Origin: Lepidodermella squamata
Lineage: Eukaryota; Gastrotricha
Assembly (NCBI GenBank): GCA_047495785.1
Contig: JBLDXI010000017.1
Span: 2,356,001-2,420,000, forward strand
DNA: 64,000 bases
Direction: 5' to 3'
The translations under genes were made by a program, and so were the position numbers. The notes beneath the pieces are model-generated. The model had not been told where the DNA came from. It was given only the letters and a program-made list of their open reading frames with translations, and made no database searches. This document shows positions 27,278 to 38,661 of this stretch, in pieces. Numbering within the stretch: position 1 is the stretch's first letter; each line of letters starts with the position of its first letter.

Positions 27278-29961
27278 ATGTGTTGTAAGCGGTTATTTTC
27301 TCATGATTCTGAAGCCAAGCCAGCAGATTCGCCTAAACGAGAAGTTTGGGGGAGCAAGGTGGAATTCTTCTTGGCATCCCTAGGTTATTGCGTCGGTAAG
27401 TCGACATGCTTGACACCTGTTGTTTACTGACTCTCTACTTTGCTAGGATTGGGAGCGCTCACTAGGTTCGAATGAAGTTCTCATGAGAAATATCGCTATT
27501 TAATGTTTTCAGATTTCCCTATCTGTGTATGAAGAATGGGGGCGGTGCATTTCTGATTCCTTTTGTCATTTGCATGGTTGTTGCTGGTGTTCCACTCTTC
27601 TACCTCGAAATTTTACTGGGACAATTCAGCGGCCGCAGCCCACTTGCCATTTGGGCGTTATGTCCAGCATTCAAGGGACTTGGCTACTCAATGAGCCTAT
27701 TATCAGCAATAGCGGCGATATATTATATGCCCTTTACGTGGTCAACATTATTCTTGGTTAATAGTTTCAACGCGGATGTCCCATGGCGATCATGTGGAAA
27801 TTATTGGAACACTGATGCTTGTGGTCTCAGGGACACGGTTAACTCGACGAGCTACCTCAATTCGTCGACTGTTCTACACGTCATATCGCCGGACTCAAAC
27901 TATACCAATGAAATTGTTGCTCGAGATTTGGTCTCCCCTGCTGAAGAGTTTTGGAAGTAAGCTAATTTTGTCTCACTTACATATCGTCGCATCCTTTCCT
28001 TAGCTATCAGATTCTAGGAATTACTCACTCTGGCCTGTCAGATATTGGGTCTGTGCGATGGCCAATGGCGTTGTCCCACCTTTTTTGTTGGACAATTGTG
28101 TTTCTTTGCTCAATGGGGGGCGCAGTTACGGCCGGAAAAGTAACCCCCTTGGTTTATTTAACTATTTCCTATTTGATAATACCCGATTTTAATCAAGGTC
28201 GTTTATGTCACTGCCACGTTGCCGTATTTTCTTTTGATAATGCTTTTGGTAAGAGGATTGACTCTGGAAGGATCCTACGAGGGAATCATGTTTTTTCTGA
28301 AACCTGACTTTGTAAAACTGGCTGACTACAACGTCTGGCTTGAAGCTTGTATCCAAGTTTTCTATCAGGTGCGAAATTATTTTTCATCTGATTCTTCTGA
28401 TAACATTTCTATATCTAGCTTGGGCCAGCTTGGGGAGGATTGATCACAATGGCGTCCTACAACAAGTTTCGTCATCGCTGCTACTGGTAATTTTCATTAG
28501 TCCTACTTGTGATTGCATTTATGGACGAGTTTTTGTCTTTTTTCATCAGGGAAGCAGCTTTCATTCCTATCGCAAATCTGCTCACGGCATTATTCGGGGG
28601 TCTTGCCATATTCTCAATCCTTGGATTCATGGCGCATAGGTATGGCGTTCCGGTCAAAGATGTTGCCAAGGTAATTGCGGTTACGAGTAACTAAACCTAA
28701 TTCTCTAATTTTTCTATATTTTTAACATCAGTCTGGACCTGGTCTTGCTTTCGTTGCATACCCAGAGGCCATAGCACAGATGCCATTGTCGCCGCTGTGG
28801 GCCTGTGTGTTTTTTCTAACCATCATCTCTGTCGCCATTGACAGCCAGTTCGGGATGTTTGATACCTTCGTAAGCGGCTTTCTGGATTTGTTTCCGAAAC
28901 TTCGCCGCTGGAAAGTGCTTGTGACTGCTGTATTTGCGTCAGCATGTTTTCTCATCAGTCTAACGTTGTGCACCGAGGTAAGCTAATAATTACCCTTGAC
29001 GGGCTTGTTTTAAAGTTGCTTATTCTATCTCAGGGAGGAATGTACATATATCAATTACTTGACTGGTAAAGTATTCACAAATTTAATGTCGATGACTTTA
29101 ACCATTATTTTTTTTAATAGGTACAGTGCCTCGCTGACCTTCACCATGATCGGGTTTTTGGAATGCATCGTTATCGGGTATATTTATGGTAAGTTGCGCT
29201 GTTTGCATTGAAATAAAGAGGGTATATCTGAAACTCAATTATTTATTTTTGTAGGACTTCGGCGGTTTTACAGGTTGGCGAATATGTTTGCTTTACGAAT
29301 GTGCGAATTTATCGATTATTTCTCAGCGACGTGAAGCTCATGCTTGGTTCGCCGCCTAATAAAATTATCGCAATTGCATGGCTTTTCGTCACCCCTGCGC
29401 TTATGGCCGTATGTTTCCTCGTCACACTATAATGTTGATCAATATTTAAATATACCTATAAACTAGATCATTGCCTTTATCGGAATATGGAATTTGGAGC
29501 CACCTTTTTACGCGTTCACGAACTATAAATATCCTGGTTTGTCGACTGTTATTATTTGGTTGATCACTATAGCTTAGTATTTAGATTGGGCAATCGGTGT
29601 TGGATGGATGATTTCACTAATTTCGTTCTTACCCACTCCGATAATATTGATTTACGTGGTCATCACGACCCCCGGAACAATTCGAGAGGTACGTCGCGTG
29701 ATTCATTATGCTTTGTTTGTTTCATGTTTTTTGATATTGTAGAAATTTATCAACTCGTTTAAGCCTGATAAAACTTGGGTTCCGAACTGCCCCGAGCTCG
29801 TCGATGCTTATCGCCAGCGATGGTACGGCGAAAAAGCATCAGAAGCCAAATGTGAAGCTTCTCATCCGCTCAATGGTCACGTCGATAATTTACCGGAAAT
29901 GCAAGAAATTAACCATCCTGTGCGGGAGTCGAATTTTCCCTTGAAAGTGACAAAACTATGA
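27278..29961 (+). CDS. SLC6-family transporter 1 (sodium-dependent amino-acid/neurotransmitter transporter-like)
   Basis: Exons: 27278-27395, 27447-27465, 27513-27956, 28004-28139, 28198-28368, 28419-28486, 28550-28670, 28732-28977, 29034-29065, 29121-29188, 29255-29273, 29327-29408, 29467-29536, 29585-29688, 29743-29961; 638 residues. SLC6 proteins have 12 membrane helices and move amino acids or amines with sodium and usually chloride. Landmarks are TM1 GYCVGLGALTRFPY, TM2 [10 protein letters not shown], the loop disulfide pair CGNYWNTDAC, TM6 FYQLGPAWGGLITMASYN, TM7 IANLLTALFGG and TM8 SVAIDSQF. A Gly where amine transporters have Asp fits an amino-acid-type carrier; the substrate is unknown. 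Two exons are only 19 bp. The start is the least certain point: an in-frame ATG nine bases after an acceptor-like TTTAG. Confidence 0.92.
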
Positions 29962-30262
29962 ACTTTTTGTGACTGAACTAGCCGTTTACTTCATGTATTT
30001 TTTAAATTCATTATTTTTTTCGTCGGTGATCATGATTGTGCATTTTGCGTGCAATTTTACCGGTATATTTTTTGCGTTTCCCTATGGGGTTTCTAACGGT
30101 GAATTAATATCTCAAGTAGCCTCTAAAATAACATTCCTCAAATCCTCAGTCTGTTGAGATCTAAGTAAATGTATTTTTACGCTGCCGCATTTATAAATTT
30201 TTTTTGCTAATGAAAGCGAACTCAAATTCCGTGAAAGTATGCCTTTTTATTTATAGGATAAT

Positions 30263-31903
30263 ATGATATTAGCGTGTTGTTTGCTGCTGTTGCTGGGTTT
30301 TGAATCAATCAAAGCCGCAAAGCAACCTAATATAGTCCTAATTTTTACGGACGATCAAGACTTGTCGACGGTGAAGTATATTCCAGCAATTAACCAGTTA
30401 TTTGAAAAAAGTCCGATTCACTTCGAAAACACCTTTACAACCACGCCGGTATGCTGCCCTAGCAGGTCAACGTTAATATCTGGGCGTTTTATGCACAATA
30501 ACGGGGCTATAAACAACTCAGTCGAAGGAGATTGCGCTTCAAATGCTTGGCAGTCGCGAAACGAATTATTATCTCTACCAGTAATAATGCAAAAAGCTGG
30601 TTACGATACTTTCTATGCAGGGAAATATTTGAATGCTTACACTTATGACTCCACTGGAGGAGCTCGTGTCCCGCTTGGATGGGACGATTGGCACGGAACT
30701 GGTGCGAGTATTCAATACTTTTACAATATGTCGGATAACGGGAAAATGACAGAACATCTCGGAAGATACCCTGACGACTATCTGCCGCTAGTGGTTGAAA
30801 ATCACGCAATGAATTTTTTAACCAACCGAGAAAATAGCGATAGGCCATTTTTTATGATTCTCGCCGTAACAGCTTGCCACTTGCCGAATGACGCTGAGCC
30901 GCAGTACCAAAATGAGTATGAAAATATAACATCTCCCAGAGATCCTTCGTTTAATACCGGCGTCGAGGGAAAAGAGTGGATAGTAGCCATACAACCTGAA
31001 ATGGACGAAAATAAGATAAAATTTACCAATTTGGAGTATCGGAAGCGACTTCAAAGCCTGAAAACTGTTGAAGTTATTGTTTTGAATATGGTCTCACGCC
31101 TTGAAAAAATGGGCGTTTTGGACTCTACCCATTTATTTTACGCTTCTGATAACGGCTTTCACACCGGTCAATATCGGATGGTTATGGATAAAAGGCTGCC
31201 TTACGAATGCGATATCCGCGTCCCGTTGAAATGGCTGCCACCGAAATCGTTCGCGCCTTATGTCGAGAAGAAAGTTGTTAAAAATCCCGTTTCAATTATT
31301 GATTTTGCACCAACTTGTGCTGAACTAGCCGGGGCTCATTATGACGCAGATATATTTGATGGCCAGTCGCTGGTGAGATTCCTACGCGATGAGGACAACC
31401 ATCATGACAAAGCTCGCAATATTTTGCTGCTTCAATATCGTGGCGAGGGTGATTACGAATTTCACAATGGGTGGGAACTTTCCGTGAACCGATCTTGCGG
31501 CGAAGAGAAAAATCTCGTTTGCACGATTGTGACCAATGGCTTTTATCCGAATCCACCTAAATGGCAGGGAGATGATTTTTGCTTTTGCCAAGACGCTAGA
31601 AACAATTCTTATGACTGCCTTCGAATTATTGCCCAATCGGATGACGAGTTGAATGATGCCGAAGATACTGTGGACTTGCTGTATTGTGAATTTCTAAATC
31701 AGCCATGTGAATTTTACGACTTGACTCAAGATCCTTTCGAATTGAAAAATATTTGCTCTTACTTGAAGCCTAACCTGAAGGATTACCTTCACCATGAGTT
31801 ATCCAGAATGGTCAAATGTGTCGGTAGAAAGTGCAATGCCAGATTGCCCGATGATTTATTGGCCCAGTTTCAGTCTTTGTTGATTTCTTCCGTTAATATT
31901 TGA
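30263..31903 (+). CDS. GNS: N-acetylglucosamine-6-sulfatase, intronless
   Basis: A single open frame of 546 residues, close to the roughly 552 of animal GNS. GNS is a lysosomal enzyme that removes 6-sulfate from N-acetylglucosamine in heparan and keratan sulfate. A signal peptide (residues 1-18, LACCLLLLLGF) precedes the sulfatase core. Seen in it are metal-binding FTDDQD (29-33), the formylglycine signature CCPSR (64-68, active Cys64), GKYLNAY, the conserved His in ACHLPN, and SDNGFHTGQ (near 295). The cysteine-rich tail (FCFCQDARNNSYDCLR) is typical of GNS rather than of other sulfatases. No active-site residue appears lost. An acceptor-like TTTATAG lies six bases before the ATG, so a leader may be spliced on. 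It lies between SLC6 genes 1 and 2 on the same strand; its lack of introns contrasts with the 15 and 17 exons of these neighbours. Confidence 0.94.
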   Translation: MILACCLLLLLGFESIKAAKQPNIVLIFTDDQDLSTVKYIPAINQLFEKSPIHFENTFTTTPVCCPSRSTLISGRFMHNNGAINNSVEGDCASNAWQSRNELLSLPVIMQKAGYDTFYAGKYLNAYTYDSTGGARVPLGWDDWHGTGASIQYFYNMSDNGKMTEHLGRYPDDYLPLVVENHAMNFLTNRENSDRPFFMILAVTACHLPNDAEPQYQNEYENITSPRDPSFNTGVEGKEWIVAIQPEMDENKIKFTNLEYRKRLQSLKTVEVIVLNMVSRLEKMGVLDSTHLFYASDNGFHTGQYRMVMDKRLPYECDIRVPLKWLPPKSFAPYVEKKVVKNPVSIIDFAPTCAELAGAHYDADIFDGQSLVRFLRDEDNHHDKARNILLLQYRGEGDYEFHNGWELSVNRSCGEEKNLVCTIVTNGFYPNPPKWQGDDFCFCQDARNNSYDCLRIIAQSDDELNDAEDTVDLLYCEFLNQPCEFYDLTQDPFELKNICSYLKPNLKDYLHHELSRMVKCVGRKCNARLPDDLLAQFQSLLISSVNI

Positions 31904-32018
31904 ATTCCTACTTCCTTTTTCTACTCTCAGACGGTTGCTATGAAATGTCAAAATTAATTATATGTCGGTTATCGCTCTCGGTTTTTCAGCTAAATTGTTT
32001 TTTTTATGGATATCATGC

Positions 32019-32024
32019 AATAAA
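32019..32024 (+). promoter_or_regulatory. Poly(A) signal AATAAA of the sulfatase gene
   Basis: A canonical AATAAA lies about 115 bases after the sulfatase stop codon and 225 bases before the next start. Confidence 0.7.
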
Positions 32025-32249
32025 TTGAGGAACAGCAAGTAAACCATGTTTTTTGGGTTTACCAGGCCAAGCGAAGTCCGAACTAGAGTTCACGTCTGTG
32101 CCAGAGATAAAATGATAGTACTGATACGAGCAGTAGCCCTATCAGTCACCAGCATAGTTTTTTGGTGGTCAAAGTATAAGATATTAAATAATATCCAACG
32201 CCAATTATTAAGCTTAATTCCGACCTATATCCACATCTATATCTATTTG

Positions 32250-35200
32250 ATGTCTGCATCGGAAAGCCAGCAGAAGGAGCCCGAGAAGGAAGCAGAGCGA
32301 GAGCGATGGGGTAATAAGGTTTGATCAAAGTTTTCATGCTGAAATTGCAGTCTAAATTTTCATTTAATTTAGGTCGAGTTCCTTCTTGCTACACTGGGGT
32401 ATAGTGTTGGTAAGGAATCTTTAAGTAGTTACCCATCATGAAATCCTATGTCACTTCGCCCTATAGGTATGGGAGCCATCACGCGGTTTCCCTATATTTG
32501 CATGAAGGTAGACAATTTTAGCAACCCGTGGCCAAAGTGAAACTACCTATTCTTGTTTCAGAACGGCGGGGGAGCTTTTCTAATACCATTCATTCTGTGC
32601 ATGATTTTTGCGGGCGCTCCGCTTTTCTACCTTGAGTTGATTCTTGGGCAATTCAGCGGTCGTAGCCCGTTGGCTCTCTGGGAGCTCAGCCCTGCGTTCA
32701 GAGGCATCGGACTTTCTTGTACGCTGCTCTCTGGTGTTGTGTGTAAGTTTCAACGTTGCCTTTCGAAGTTCGTGGCTTTTCCATTTCTATTCAGGTGTCT
32801 ATTACATGTCGATGCCATGGTCACTCTTCTATCTCGTCGCAACCTTTTTTGATCTACCAAGTGTACCTTGGGCGACTTGTGGCAACGAATGGAACACATT
32901 TAGGTTAATTATTTTAAATAATTCTTTGTTTTCCAACTATTGCAATTTTTATACTATAGGTGTTCGGAAACTGGCAATCCGAGTTTCAACAGATCGATTT
33001 TCAATGACACATCGTTCGGCGGGAGAAATTTTACGTTTAACGTTACCTCTCCGGCCGAAGAATTTTTCAAGTGAGATAATGTTGGGACTCGCAACAAGAG
33101 TCGAATTATGAATTATTATCAAATTTATTTATTAAGAACCCCTAGTTAGTAAACCGTACATCATTCGGTAGGAATTTGGTGCTAGAATATCCTTTAGAAA
33201 TCGAAATTAGTTGTTTTACGCAATTTTTAGTGTACGTATATAAAATTCAGGTAAATAGTAACAAAGCATGGGAATTGGTTTAGTATCTAGGTCAGTCATT
33301 AGGTCGCTTTCTCATACGCAATTTGGCCAGAACTCAACAGATAATAACTCATAACTTATCGAAATCTTTATTTAACATTAATTTAGTGAGTATATACTTG
33401 GGATTTCGTCAGGGATTGACGATGTCCGTGGATTGCGATGGCAGCTTGTAGTCTCACTAGCGATTTGTTGGATCGTTATTTTCCTTTGCACAATGAAAGG
33501 AACAGTCTCAGTAGGAAAGGTGAATTATCTTTTTAGTTTTGTAATTTTATTTCTAGCATTTTGGGTTGATTTTAGGTGGTCTATGTGACCGCTACCATGC
33601 CTTTCATTCTAATTGGAATTTTGCTCGGCTATGGCGCTTCACTTGAGGGTTCATTGAAAGGAATAGAATTTTTCATGATTCCCGAATGGGAAAAGCTCGC
33701 AGATCCAAATGTTTGGCTCGAAGCGGGGATTCAAGTATGAGAAAATTTATTCGCCATATTTCAGCTGTTTACTATTGTCATCCAGGTTCTTTTTCAACTT
33801 GGACCGGCATGGGGTGGCCTAATTACTATGGCATCCTATAACCCATTTAATCACAAAGCTTACCGGTAAGCATTTTGATGCACGATCTGCATTAATTTTT
33901 TCAATTTCTACAGCGATACAATTTTGATAACGGCATTGAACTTCTTTACGGCAATTTACGGAGGGTCTGTTTTCGTTTCATTTTATACCAATCGATTCTC
34001 ACCGTATATTTTTAGGTTTGCTGTATTCTCTATTCTCGGTTTCATGGCTACGAAATATGGCAAGGAAGTAGATGAAGTGGCGAAAGTATTTTTCTCTAAC
34101 CTCTGAATCTATATCAAGACAAATCTGTGTTATTACAGGCTGGTCCCGGGCTGGCTTTTGTAGCTTACCCAGAAGCCATCGCCCAAATGCCAGTGGCACC
34201 GCTTTGGGCGGTAATATTTTTCCTGACTTTGCTTACCATTGGCGTCGACAGCATGTTTGGAATGTTTGACACCCTAGTTTCTGGGCTCATTGATATTTTC
34301 CCGAAACTTCGCACGTGGAAAGTCTCATTCACGGCATTTTGCGCCTTGATAATGTTCTCGTTGGGATTGCCATTTTGCACTAATGTAACTAGTCTCTTTC
34401 ACTTGTAATCTGATTTACATCGTAATTAATCCAGGCTGGAATGTACTTTTACCAAATAATCGACTGGTATGCAAGCGCCCTGACCTTTTGTATGATCGGG
34501 CTCCTCCAGTCGATCGTCGTCGCTTACATTTATGGTTGGTTTAATTTTCGACACCGAGACATTAGGCATTTTCACCTTTACGATAGGGATCAATCGATTT
34601 TGCGAAGACGCTGCGTTGATGTTTGGCGCGAAGCCAAATGTTCTGGTGAAACTATCATGGCTAGTATCGGCCCCTGCGATCACAGGGGTTAGCGCTTTAC
34701 TTCATCGTGTTTCCGACCATTTTAATCTATTAAAATTGTAAGATTCTCCTGTTTGTCGGTGTTTGGAACCTTCAAGCGCCAACTTATTTTTATCGGACCG
34801 AGTACAGCTATCCCGATGTAAGACTAGGTTCTTTTGTCTCTGTATTATTTAATTTGACACTTTAATAGTGGGCGATTGGAATGGGCTGGGCTGTGGCTGT
34901 AGTTTCCTTCATTCCAACCCCGATTGTATTTATTTACACATGCTTCAAGTCGAAGGGTACATTCAAACAGGTAATTACTGCTTGTATGAAAATCAGGATA
35001 TTTTATTATTTTCATGGTTTTTAGCGATTGCATTATTGCTTCAAACCAACGGAACATTGGCTTCCAAATAACCCGGATCTAGTTGAAGCTTATCAGCAAC
35101 GCTGGTATAATAAGAGCCCAGAAATTCTTATGGTAGTGCCGCAGATTACCGTGAGTCCTGCCGAGGCGACTCCCGGCTTGGGTGATCCACCGAGGTACTA

Positions 35201-35261
35201 TGAAATACCCTCTTTTGTGAATCCTAAAAGCGAAAAAGCTATCGAGTTTTACGAACTATGA
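32250..35261 (+). CDS. SLC6-family transporter 2
   Basis: Exons: 32250-32318, 32373-32409, 32467-32507, 32562-32742, 32795-32903, 32960-33070, 33387-33519, 33576-33734, 33786-33865, 33914-33964, 34016-34085, 34139-34384, 34435-34534, 34587-34687, 34743-34817, 34869-34970, 35025-35261; 633 residues, 17 exons, the most split member. It is closest to transporter 1: both have FGMFDT after the TM8 Asp-Ser. TM1 reads GYSVGMGAITRFPY and TM6 FQLGPAWGGLITMASYN. The second outer loop has several N-glycosylation sites (NRSI, NDTS, NFTF, NVTS). The N-terminus MSASESQQKEPEKE is charged and cytosolic; the upstream frame is also open, so the start rests on similarity to the paralogues. Intron 33071-33386 is long for this array (316 bp), and the donor at 33965 (GG|GTCTGT) is poor. 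Confidence 0.92.
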
Positions 35262-35320
35262 TGAAACTCTGGATTTTGTAAGCTTTTATATAATTTGCTC
35301 GCAACGTTCAAGTATTTTGA

Positions 35321-35326
35321 AATAAA
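35321..35326 (+). promoter_or_regulatory. Poly(A) signal AATAAA of SLC6 transporter 2
   Basis: A canonical AATAAA lies 60 bases after the stop codon. Confidence 0.7.
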
Positions 35327-35683
35327 TTTCAACTGTGTTCATTTGACGCTAAACGCTTCGTCGAGTACCGCCTCGCTCCACAACTTCAAAAACGTTTTTA
35401 TGGCAGGATAATAATCTAGTTGAAAAATTGGACCGCACTGTGAGTGGGGAAAAATGTGAATCTATCAGTTCATTGGATTTTTATTGATGCGACTTGGTTG
35501 TTTGTAACCTGTCTACACGCTCCAGTGAACATAGCCCTATTCACCATGTTTACACATCCTTGTTTACAACCTGTAGCTTCTATACCTATAGCGTAATCCA
35601 GTATTTTATGCCCTACTGGTGGCTTTTTCATTTTTTTTTACCCAAAGATGCATTTCTGAATTTTTCGCTGTTTAGCTTCCGAT

Positions 35684-38358
35684 ATGGCGAAAGAAAACGC
35701 GCCAAAAGCGCCGCGTGAGCAATGGGGTTCGCGGGTTGAGTTCTTTCTCGCAACCCTTGGCTACAGCGTGGGTATGGGAAGTCTCACAAGGTAAACAAAC
35801 TTGCCGCCTCTTTTCTAGGTCAAAAGACGATTTTCGTGACAATTTTAGATTCCCTTACATGGTGATGCGTAACGGTGGCGGGGCATTTTTAATACCCTTC
35901 GCGATTGCTATGATGCTCGTCGGAATCCCTCTATTTTACTTGGAGGTCATTCTAGGGCAATTCAGTGGCCGAAGCACCCTAACGGTTTGGGCGATCAGTC
36001 CTGCATTCAAAGGAATAGGTTTGAATGTTTGTTCCTTAAAAACTGAAATATACTTTTTTCTTCAAATTTAGGCTATTCAATGACGGTTAGAATTTTCAAG
36101 AATTTTAGGGCCAAAAATGACAATTTAGGTTGAATACAGCTGCTAACCTTGTTCGCAACCTGTTACTACATGCCTTTCACTTGGTCGATTGTATATTTAG
36201 TGGCTAGCTGCAAACCAGACGTTCCTTGGAGAGGTTTGATTTGATTTGAAGCTTAATGCCTTGTCTATTCTTCGAATTTCAGGTTGCGATAACCCGTGGA
36301 ACACACCTAATTGTGCCGAAAGAGCTGTCATGAGTGAAAATGTTTCTATGACTACAACGATGAATTCTTCGGTGCGCAGATATTCTCCAGCTGAGGAATA
36401 TTGGAAGTAACCTATCCAACGATCTATTTATTTGGAAATATTTTAATTGTTAATTTTAGTGAATTCGTGCTTGATATTAACCACGATGGGGAACTGGGCT
36501 CGATGAAATGGTATTTGGTTGTAGCTCATTTTTCGACTTTTCTCCTCGTATTCGCGTGCGCAATCAAAGGCACTGCGTCTGTTGGGAAGGTTCGTTCCTG
36601 TGCCAGTTTTTCATTTCCAGCTTCATGTTAATGACCCAAATAGGTTGTCTACGTCACCGCAACTTTGCCATACGTGCTACTGACGATTCTTCTCATACGA
36701 GGAATTACCCTGGAGGGTTCTCTCAAGGGAATAATTTATTTTCTGGAACCTAAGTGGGAAAAACTGGGCGATTTCAATGTATGGCTCGAAGCTACGATTC
36801 AAGTCGTGTTTCAATTAGGCCCGGCTTGGGGGTCTCTAATCACCATGTCGCGGTGTAGCGGCTTTCATCACAAATCTTACAGGTTTTTTTAAGGATTGCC
36901 GTATTGGATTGAGTTTATTGTGATTTTTACAGGGATGCGGTCATTGTTCCTATCGGCAATTTATTAACTGGTAAATTGATAGAGGTACTTATTTCGAAAA
37001 TTATAATATCAGCGATTTTTCAGCAATTTACGGCGGATTAGCTTTGTTTTCTGTTTTGGGTAGGCTTTCCTTCTTAATTTTGACCAGTCGAGTTTAAAGT
37101 AGTTTCCTATTTTCTTTTAGGTTACATGTCCGAGAAGTACAACGTTCCGGTTGATGCTGTAGCCGGTGCCGGACCCGGCCTGGCGTTTGTTGCGTATCCA
37201 GAGGCCATAGCTCAACTTCCTATATCGCCTCTATGGGCCATAGTGTTTTTCCTGATGCTCATCTCTGTTGCAGTCGATAGTCAACTTGCCTTTTTCGAAA
37301 CTGTCGTATCCAGCATTATCGACATTTTCCCAGTTTTACAGCGATGGCGAATGCAATTGGCCGCTACTGTGGCCTCACTTATGTTCCTAGTTGGCCTGCC
37401 TTTATGTACCGAGGTATATTTTTAAAGTAAAGAACAAAAATTCATGGTAATGATTTTTCCATTTTAATAGGGTGGAATGTACATTTATTTGATGTAAGAA
37501 TTCTCCGTTTTCGAGTCAGTTCGGATTTCTTTCTACTTAACTAGACTCGACTGGTATGGTGCGGTGTTGACGTTTACATTCATCGGCTTTTTGGAATCTA
37601 TTGTTATTGCATATATTTATGGTATTCTAAGTTGATTGCCAAATTATTTGTTTCTGATTTTGATAACTATTTAGGCATTCGAAGATTTTGCCATGATGCA
37701 AAGCTGATGTTCGGCAGTCCGCCTAACAAATTCATTCGCTTAATTTGGTTCTTTGTGACACCAGTTATTATGGCTGTCAGTTTGATCACTTTGATATCTA
37801 CCTCCTTAAAGAAAATATTTTCAGGTGTTGGCCTTTATCGGTTTAGGAAATCTCTCAGAGCCAAAGTATCCATATACCAATTTTACCGTAAAATTTCCAT
37901 CAAACTTTACACTTTTTTCATAAATTATATATCTTCCTAGTACGCTAATTGGAGCATTGCCATTGGATGGTGCTTTGCATGTGCCTCGTTCGCCCCGATT
38001 CCTCTTACAATGATCTATATAGTATTTAAAAATCGCGGCAATATCAGAAAGGTCTGTTTTTCCCTTCTCAAGTCTGTTGCTCTAATCGGGAGACGTTGTT
38101 ATTTCTCAGTGTTTCAAAGCAAGTGAGGACTGGTTGCCGATTAAGGATGAAGAAGTGGACGCTTATCGCCAACGGTATTATTCGGACCAGAGTAGCGCAA
38201 ACTGTAACAACGTGCTGTGTTTCCTGTCCGATGATGAATTCCACAAGCACGATGAAAAATCCGAAATCAAAATGAATGATGTGAACTCGAACTTTGACAA
38301 GAAATCCCCGGTTAGCTCACCTTTTGATGATAACATTATTATTTCTACTCCGCTGTGA
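35684..38358 (+). CDS. SLC6-family transporter 3
   Basis: Exons: 35684-35790, 35849-36018, 36072-36085, 36140-36233, 36283-36406, 36460-36589, 36644-36882, 36933-36970, 37024-37059, 37121-37413, 37471-37493, 37545-37621, 37675-37775, 37825-37887, 37941-38051, 38110-38358; 622 residues. Exon 3 is a 14-bp microexon. The ATG follows an acceptor-like TGTTTAG by eight bases. It is most like transporter 5: both have GMGSLTRFPY, IIYFLEPKWE and DSQLAFFETVV. Within TM6 the usual ASYN/SRYN motif reads SRCSGF, so the Tyr-Asn pair is lost here only. The cytosolic tail is acidic and Asn/Ser-rich. The intergenic gap to transporter 2 is 422 bp. Confidence 0.92.
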
Positions 38359-38386
38359 ATTTCCTATACTACTTATTTAAAAACGG

Positions 38387-38392
38387 AATAAA
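38387..38392 (+). promoter_or_regulatory. Poly(A) signal AATAAA of SLC6 transporter 3
   Basis: A canonical AATAAA lies about 30 bases after the stop codon. Confidence 0.7.
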
Positions 38393-38661
38393 ATTGAACA
38401 TCAAGTCACGGTTACTGACTCGCTGTGGTGCAGAAGTACCAACTCTGTTAGAGAGCCGGCGTACGCATTGTATTCTCGGCCGCTTTATGGTTTCATTGAA
38501 TCATGTTCACCGCGGAGATAAGGACTAACTGTGATACTTTTATCTTTATTCTGCGTGTAATATTCGCATTGCAGTTCTTCCGCGGCGGCCAAAGTCCATT
38601 ATTTTATTAATTATGAAACTCTAATTAATTGTTTTATTTTGAAGCGTTTTTTTTTATAAAA

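Noticed and set aside
30263-31903. Bacterial horizontal transfer as origin of the intronless sulfatase
   Set aside because: The tail and core follow animal GNS closely (NNS/NNT-rich cysteine tail, CCPSR context), and a signal peptide is present. Retroposition or intron loss is a simpler explanation.
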